The position numbers and the translations under genes were made by a program. Below, in pieces: positions 58,044 through 64,000 of a stretch of 64,000 nt of DNA. Position 1 is the first letter of the stretch, and each line of letters begins with the position of its first letter. The notes beneath the pieces were generated by a model. It was not told the origin of the DNA. It saw only the letters and a program-made list of their open reading frames with translations, and searched no databases. Origin of the DNA: Pomphorhynchus laevis (taxonomy: Eukaryota > Acanthocephala > Palaeacanthocephala > Echinorhynchida > Pomphorhynchidae); NCBI GenBank assembly GCA_012934845.2, contig WNNJ02000799.1:56463-120462 (forward strand). The letters run 5' to 3'.

Positions 58044-59050
58044 TAATAACAAATCGTTCATCAACCTTCCTTTCTTAGACGATACTCGCCCCACCTCGCT
58101 ATCGCTTCGTTCCTGTCATACCCTCTTACTCCACGTTCCTAATTACTCCAACAACTACGGTCTCCGATCCTTCCTCGTCGCTGCCTCACTCGCCTGGAAT
58201 CAACTCCCTCTCGACGTCCGCCGCGCTCCCTCCTTTAATAATAATAATACAAATTTATTTAATGTGGCAAATGCGTACAAGCTGTACGCTTACAAGTCCA
58301 CAAACAAAAATGAGAAAGTCAAGCAGTTAAATTGTTCAGATGGGATCGGATTTGTCGTTTGAAGCACTGCAGGGAAGTTGATTGGCGTATATGAATGGGC
58401 AGATGATTCCACGATAGTGGAGCAGCCACCAGGAAGGAGCGGAGTCCAAAGGAGGTAGAGTAGTTTGGGACATGTAAAAGAAGGGAATTACAGGAACGCA
58501 AGGAGCAGTAAACAGGACGAGAATTATCAAGAAAAGGAAGGTTGAGAAATGAAGGGGTATAAACAGTTACAAGGCGGAAAGCAACGATAAGAAGACGAAT
58601 TTGAACACGACAATAAATTGTAGGCAAATCGAGAGAAGCAAGATGGTAGGATGTGTGATCAAAACGACGAAGACGGAGGAGAATTCGGACAGCTGCGTTG
58701 ACGATGCGTTGTAGGGGAAGAAGAGTGGATTTAGGTGAGTTGGAAAATAGACTAAGACAATAATCGAGTCTAGAAAAAAGGAGAGATGATATGAGAGTCA
58801 TACAAGAAGGGAAATCGATCAATCTACGAACTTGACGGAGGTTGCGGAGTATCAAGGTAGATGAGCGTACTTTATCTCTAACGAAAAGGTTTAAGTGAAA
58901 GTCGGTTGTCAAAATGGAAGCCTAGGAAGCCTTTATCACATTCAAACACCTCCTCCGTTCACACATTCTCGACACCTGATTCACAGTCTTGTTTTGTTTT
59001 GGTCATGTAAGCGTGCGCTGGCACGCATTTGCCACGTCAAAATAAATCTT
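58044..59050 (+). pseudogene. 5'-truncated family E1 LINE, split by another LINE
   Basis: The E1 3' coding end (FINLPFLDDTRPTSLSLRSC, HVPNYSNNYGLRSFLVAASL, AWNQLPLDVRRAPSF) lies at 58044-58237 and resumes with TATCACATTCAAACACCTCC at 58932, running through the intact GCGTGC-GCTG-GCACGC hairpin to AAATAAATCTTTTTTTTT at 59050. The part in between is an inserted E2 LINE. Possible short target duplication of the E1 insertion: TAACAAA on both sides (58037 region and 59051 region). Confidence 0.9.
58238..58929 (-). mobile_element. 5'-truncated family E2 LINE inserted in E1
   Basis: A clean 197-codon frame (58912-58319) encodes the C-terminal part of a CR1/L2-like ORF2 related to E1: RDKVRSSTLILRNLRQVRRL, LLFSRLDYCLSLFSNSPKS, LPLQRIVNAAVRILLRLRRF, SFGLRSFLVAAPLSWNHLPI. 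The 3' UTR has the hairpin GCGTAC-AGCTT-GTACGC followed by TTTGCCACATTAAATAAATT and a (TAT)n tail. CCTTTA at 58232-58237 and 58930-58935 is the probable target-site duplication. The intact frame and short tail suggest a young insertion. Confidence 0.9.
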
Positions 59051-59239
59051 TTTTTTTAACAAAACTATTGAAGAGCTGTCGCTAGTCAGCAAGTTACATA
59101 ATTTGGGCATTATCACAACTAATACTCAATTGATCGAAGTGAATAATTTAACGTTTTTCTTAGACCTTTTGTAATTAATTATAAACAAAGAATAATCTTT
59201 AAATCTGCAAGGTCAAACACTGGAAATTGCTAGATATCA

Positions 59240-61260
59240 TTCTCTACCTCCGATCTAGCGGAGGAATATATGCAGTTTTTCAAGCTTAACATATCAAACT
59301 TCGGCTCGGGAGACTACAAGCTTATTATGACAAGTAAATGACGAATATAATGCCGAATTTATCTACAGATAATGTTATTGAGCTGAAACAGATATTTCGC
59401 TTATCTAACGTACGTCATATCAAAGATACAGATGATCCGAATACCTGTACCAAAGCAATATCATCCGCTAGCCCGTTTATAGGTGAAAACTTAAAGTTTT
59501 AATTTGTAGTGACAGATGAGTTCACTTTCCCCAGCTGCCAAAATTGCCACAATTGGGGGACTGAACCTCCAACTGCTTAAGCACCAATAGGTGTGGAACT
59601 GCAGCTCAAACGACCACGAATATAACCCATGCGCAGGGCCAACTTCCTGTTCAATTGCGTAACGGTTACCCGGGCTAGTCTAGGAAATGCGAAGCGTTCA
59701 AAGCTAATCGAAAAAGACATACTACGGCCGGCTAACGACTCTTCGACCACATTTATTAAAGTTACTAATCACAATAATCCTTAAATTATCACAGATAAGA
59801 TAATTACAATTATGCATTTGAATCAGAAGGAAAACATAGTCAAATTGCAAAGCGTGTTAATTGGTATACTTGGATACTTTAATGGTACTCAGCCTATTTT
59901 AGAGTTTGTCCTAATTACACAGAACAAACAGACAGGATCGGCAGCTCCAACTACGATACGTCTTCAGAAGGGAAAGCGATGAGAAAATAAATATGTTTTC
60001 CAATAGAAATGAAGATACACTGGCTGACCCTATCAACGTTAAAAGAAATTATGATAACGTACTCACCAGTCAGGGGACGGTCAATGTTTCCTCTGTTGGG
60101 TATGGTTCTGGGAAAGACAATCTTCCCAGCACTGGATCCAACTAGTTGGTCCGTTCTCTCACCCTGCTTATCCACGCAATGCGAAGTATTATTGATCAGT
60201 TTTTCTCTAAATGTTGTTCAGTGGAATTCGGGAGGTGCTTCAGTACTCAGTCTCTTATTTGGTCGAGATGCAGATGTTATAGTCCTACAGGAGACTATAT
60301 CGATCAGGTTATCCCATAACATTACTCGATTTATTTTGAAGCACAAATCGCCAACTTTACTCCGAATTTAACCCTATCTCACTCATCTTCATCTCAATGT
60401 TTTCTAACCCCTTAGTTAAGAGCCACTTAAGATCATTCATCTTACTAAACTATTCTTTTCCAGCCTTTTCTTGTTTAGCTATGACACTTTGTGAGGACGG
60501 TAAACGCATCAGCATAGCCGTTATCTATATTCGGCCAAGGGAGATTCCCAAGAACCGTGACTTCCTGGATAGGATATTATGTAGCGGTTATGACCTCTTA
60601 CTTGATGGCTTCAACGATATAACTGGTCGTTGGATTAATGAAGCACACCTCATAGCCAGGACCGTGTATCTTACTCGTAAACCGCCATTCCCTTCCTTTC
60701 ATTAAACAACAAATGCTCTCCTCGAATCTACTGCTACATGAAAAAGTGGCTGTTAAAGCCCTTCTGTATTGAGCATTCGCGCCAACAATTGTCCACCTCG
60801 CACCACTTACCCCGTTGGCGGCTTGAGGAAGATACGTTGCTGAGAAGGAGATTCCACTTTGATCCTATCAAAGTGGCCTTCTTCCAGACAGCTATTCGAC
60901 TCTTCCCTGTAGAAGTGAATGCGAGTTTGACCCGATTCAATTCACACCTCACTTCGCAAGCTACCGCAATATTTTCGACCACCTATATAGGGCGTATATT
61001 TAATCCCGATCAAACAAAACTCATGGTCTTATCTAAAATGCTACAGCTTCCCAAACTTTGTTTCTCTAAGACATGCCCTCTCCACAGAATATTAGAGTTC
61101 TATGTATAGACTCTAGCTGAATAGGGATAGGCGAGCATTGCTCGCTTTAACCCTTCCCAGTTTTCCCTTTGGAAGATATTCAAGAAGAAATTTGCCTGCT
61201 GGACGGAGAGAGCATCGGATTGGATTGGGAGCATAGTTATTGATGAAGGTTTGGAATGCT
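59240..61260 (+). pseudogene. Family C LINE: ORF1 knuckles, endonuclease, start of RT region
   Basis: ORF1 trace with zinc-knuckle spacing near 59530-59700 (SCQNCHNWGTEPP, CGNCSSNDHEYNPC, CEAFKA). Endonuclease: LNVVQWNSGGASVLSLLFGR and DADVIVLQET (60205-60290), CEDGKRISIAVIYIRPREIP (60490-60550), YDLLLDGFNDITGRW. Pre-RT: RRRFHFDPIKVAFFQTAIRL, NSHLTSQATAIFSTTY, TKLMVLSKMLQLPK (to 61109) and SLWKIFKKKFACW, matching 50.6-51.8 kb. It ends before the RT motifs, near 61260. Several frame changes. Together with the 51-53 kb copy it shows the whole family layout. Confidence 0.8.
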
Positions 61261-61289
61261 TATAAATGTTTTATAAAAAGATCAAAAAA

Positions 61290-61490
61290 TATTATTATTA
61301 ATTAAAAGTGCTGCGTCCACATGCCTACGTGAACGATCAAGCATACGATTAAATGATATGGCCTCTGTATCACTATTCGGCAATAGCAAATGCACTAGCA
61401 GTTTCGGCGAAAGTTCATCTCAGCCTTTCAAATTAGGATCAAGAACCTCCATTGAATGAATACGACCCAAGTGACGAAAAATTAATATAT
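61290..61490 (-). other. Coding-like remnant, unidentified
   Basis: On the minus strand one frame reads RHLGRIHSMEVLDPNLKG, stop, DELSPKLLVHLLLPNSDTEA, ISFNRMLDRSRRHVDAALLI. The composition looks like real protein with a single TGA. I do not recognise the family; it could be an exon of a lost host gene or part of an element. Confidence 0.3.
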
Positions 61491-61515
61491 TTATGTATAA
61501 TATTAATAATATTTA

Positions 61516-61768
61516 TAGTCATCATTTGGTCGGCTTCATAAATTATCCTCGTGTGAATTCTTTAATCATAGATGCAGTACTGTACACTACAATCAGCGTA
61601 GGTGGACCTCATCAGCAGTGAGCCTACGCCTACCTTTCGTGTTTCGGTCCTTTAATGATCTGCTGAAATTTTCCTCTGCTGCCTTACTGTAAGGCAGCAG
61701 AGGAAATAATAATAATTTATGAAGCCGACCAAATGATGATACTCGCTCGTGTATGCAATTATTCATTC
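61516..61768. repeat. Fold-back copy of the 371-bp satellite
   Basis: Bases 61516-61690 match the satellite from TCATCATTTGGTCGGCTTCA to CCTCTGCTGCCTTA. Then the sequence turns back: TTTCCTCTGCTGCCTTAC is followed by GTAAGGCAGCAGAGGAAA, and 61708-61765 is the reverse complement of the satellite junction (ATTTATGAAGCCGACCAAAT, then ATACTCGCTCGTGTATGCAA). Outer arms about 28 bp and inner arms 18 bp make a long hairpin with an asymmetric insert. Confidence 0.9.
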
Positions 61769-61769
61769 A

Positions 61770-64000
61770 ATATTTATAGTATAATATTTATATTATTATA
61801 TTATCTGTAAATAAATGCTTTATATAAAAACTTTAATATCATTATCATATTATGATAATGCTAATTAAATTGTTTTCAAATTAATCGTCTTTTTAAAATA
61901 TGTTAGATATTTAAAAAAATTAAATTGTTATTTTATAAAAATATTGGTCGTTATATTCCTATTAAAACAATGTGACTTTCAACATAATGATTTTATCAAA
62001 AGTCGAAACTCAATTAATATTTAATTAGGGGAATTACAGAATTTGGCGTCCATGCTTTTATATCCAATTTTTTAAAGCTTATGAACCAAATAATTGTAAA
62101 ACATCAAACCTTTACTATGTATTTTTATTGCTACTTTTGTATTTTGTAGAAGTGAAAATTATAATTGTTAATTTTAATAAAAAATTGATAGCCAAAAATT
62201 CAACAACAAAACATGTTACAAAAAAATTTCTTTAAAAAACTGATTATAAAATAAAATCTTATTTTATTTAAGATTTTATTTATATGTAATTAATATTTAA
62301 TCCTATCTTATTTTATTATCTTAATATATTTAATATTATATTCTTAATATTTAAATCATACTTCTAAACGAAACTATGATACAATATAATGTTACATACA
62401 AGTATAATGTGTCCCTAAATTTATGTCCGATGGTTCATAAACCAAGAAGTGGATTTACTCAGGTACAGATGCCTTCAGAAAACTAGCATGTATTAAGCGA
62501 ATTAAAAATTGAACAATAATTTTTCCAAAAAATAAACCTTTCGATACTTTGTCATAACTATATAAACCATATAGTGATGATATACTGAGCACTCTAGAAA
62601 ATTTGATTTTGTTCGTGGCTTTTATCCACAAAGCATTTAAAAGCATTTACTGAAAGCGGCTTTACTAAAATAAATGAAATGTTATCTGAAATAAGACGAA
62701 AAATATCACATTGTAATTGTTTCATTGTAATTAATTGCCACTAATCTTAAAAGAGTAGCGCTCTCTTGACTTTTAAAGTTCAATTCATGCAATATAGTAT
62801 TATATCGAGGCAATCCAATTGCCGCTGTCTTATTTTACTTTTATTTTAGTTGGGCCAAAGGAAGTAATAAATTCTGCATATACGTTAATGAAATTATAAT
62901 TCATATTTGATGATTTGACCATACTCAATGCCTTTAACAAAGGCATTTCATGAACTTATTATAATCACTCATTTACAACGTAACAAATGTTCAATATTAT
63001 GACAGTTCAATAATACTAACACTCAATATTATATCACGTTGTTAGCAGTGCTGTAACAATGCCTTCTGTTGCCGGGGCTTAATTTGCCCTGTATACAGCC
63101 AAAATAATTTTATGCATTAGGTTTATTCGTCGGTGGGTATAGATACTATCTCATTATGATTAATAATTACTTATTAGTCGTAATTACTCATATTAGCTCA
63201 TTCAGACTAGTGCGCCCAGCAAAGTGATCCATTTGTAGCTTTTTTATTGCTTTCCTTTCTCAATGTATGCAATGGTGTGGTGATTGCTGCTCAAACACCG
63301 TGGTGCAAGGCATGCCAGGTGTGTGACTAGTAAAGTGCAGTCCCTGTGGTGCATTTCGATTAAAATGTAATTATGTGAATATGCATGGGTTCATTTGCAG
63401 CTAACAGTCGGTCCCTTTACAGATGAGTCGTAATAACGACGAGAGGGCATAACTAGGATTGTTGTTTTGTACTTCATTTGGGATCTACCACAATGGTATT
63501 TGAATGATCCGGTCAATGTATTTAATTTTAATTGATTTTTTCGCCAATGATGGTTAGGTGAGTGCGCACGGAATGATGTGATTAGGCACCAAAGTTAAAG
63601 GCAGGGAGATTGTGACTTGCGCTGGGTTGTTAAACCAGAGCACTGTTCTTGATCAACGATATTAAGTTCAAACGTTGTAGCTACAAGGATTTTAGTATAA
63701 AATTATACAAAAAATCGAACATAAATGTTACTCAACTAAATAATTGAGTAATTTCAATTAAATAATTAAGTTATTAATAACTGGGTTGCTTAATTAAGTA
63801 ATCTTGATTGATTTAAATTGTAGCCATCGATCATAAAGAATATTTAGTTTTAATGTAGACATCTTTGACTTATAACGATTCATTACATCATATTTGCTTG
63901 CCAATGTACGTTAAAAGTTCACATAAAAGTTTTTACATTTCACAATGTTGCTAATAATATCAAAATAAAATTTCTTTGTAAGTAACACGCAGCTCCGTCG
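61770..64000. other. Right end of the window, no genes recognised
   Basis: Mostly A/T-rich. A short minus-strand frame at 62455-62646 and a moderately GC segment at 63050-63660 (CTTCTGTTGCCGGGGCTTAA, CACGGAATGATGTGATTAGG) show no resemblance to a family I know. No RNA gene, terminal repeat or satellite unit was seen. Confidence 0.45.

Noticed and set aside
1-64000. CRISPR array, operon structure or bacterial elements
   Set aside because: The tandem repeats lack unique spacers, and the genes are spliced and far apart as in an animal genome.

Overview
This is a strongly AT-rich nuclear genome window, most likely from an invertebrate animal. Evidence for that is spliced host genes with tiny introns (46, 48 and perhaps 55 bp) beside introns of several kb, several families of CR1/L2- and jockey-like LINEs, a Ty3/Gypsy-type fossil and a hAT-type element. 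I cannot name the phylum from the sequence. Coding density is low: three host genes are well supported (CMTR2 3' part, TOMM40, PIGW), one HSP90 copy is broken, and two sets of short exon-like frames are unidentified or only tentatively placed.

Layout. 1-810: two exons of a CMTR2-like cap methyltransferase on the minus strand, running off the left edge. 2.4-6.3 kb: remnants of an unassigned reverse-transcriptase (RT) element. 7.9-16.5 kb: a complete seven-exon TOMM40 gene (minus strand, 343 aa) whose long introns hold LINE debris. 18.4-21.1 kb: a broken LINE between two nearly identical direct repeats of about 275 bp, followed by a candidate exon. 21.7-22.5 kb: truncated HSP90 pseudogene. 23.3-29.6 kb: three successive retroelement remnants. 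29.8-30.1 kb: two exon-like frames that join in phase (possible L51/S25/CI-B8-type protein). 30.1-34.3 kb: the best-preserved LINE, with ORF1, ORF2 and an array of eleven 16-bp palindromic monomers right in front of ORF1. 34.4-42.7 kb: a mosaic of LINE pieces, two inverted Gypsy RT fragments, a hairpin MITE and a dispersed AT-rich repeat family. 43.0-44.1 kb: single-exon PIGW. 47.8-50.6 kb: tandem array of a 371-bp satellite, running straight into a LINE that carries an internal 0.8-kb duplication (50.6-53.2 kb). 53.6-61.3 kb: LINE copies, a Ty3/Gypsy fossil with LTR-like flanks, a hAT-type non-autonomous element and a LINE-in-LINE insertion. 61.5 kb: a fold-back copy of the satellite. 61.8-64 kb: no recognisable genes.

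The host genes do not form a pathway; they are ordinary housekeeping functions (mRNA cap methylation, mitochondrial protein import, GPI-anchor inositol acylation). The most interesting signals are structural: the satellite and its fold-back copy, the palindromic 5' monomers of the LINE, a 3'-terminal LINE hairpin with one covarying base pair, and the long direct repeats around the 18.7-kb LINE. LINE families are labelled A to E here for cross-reference only. All assignments come from reading translated sequence by eye; no database search was run.
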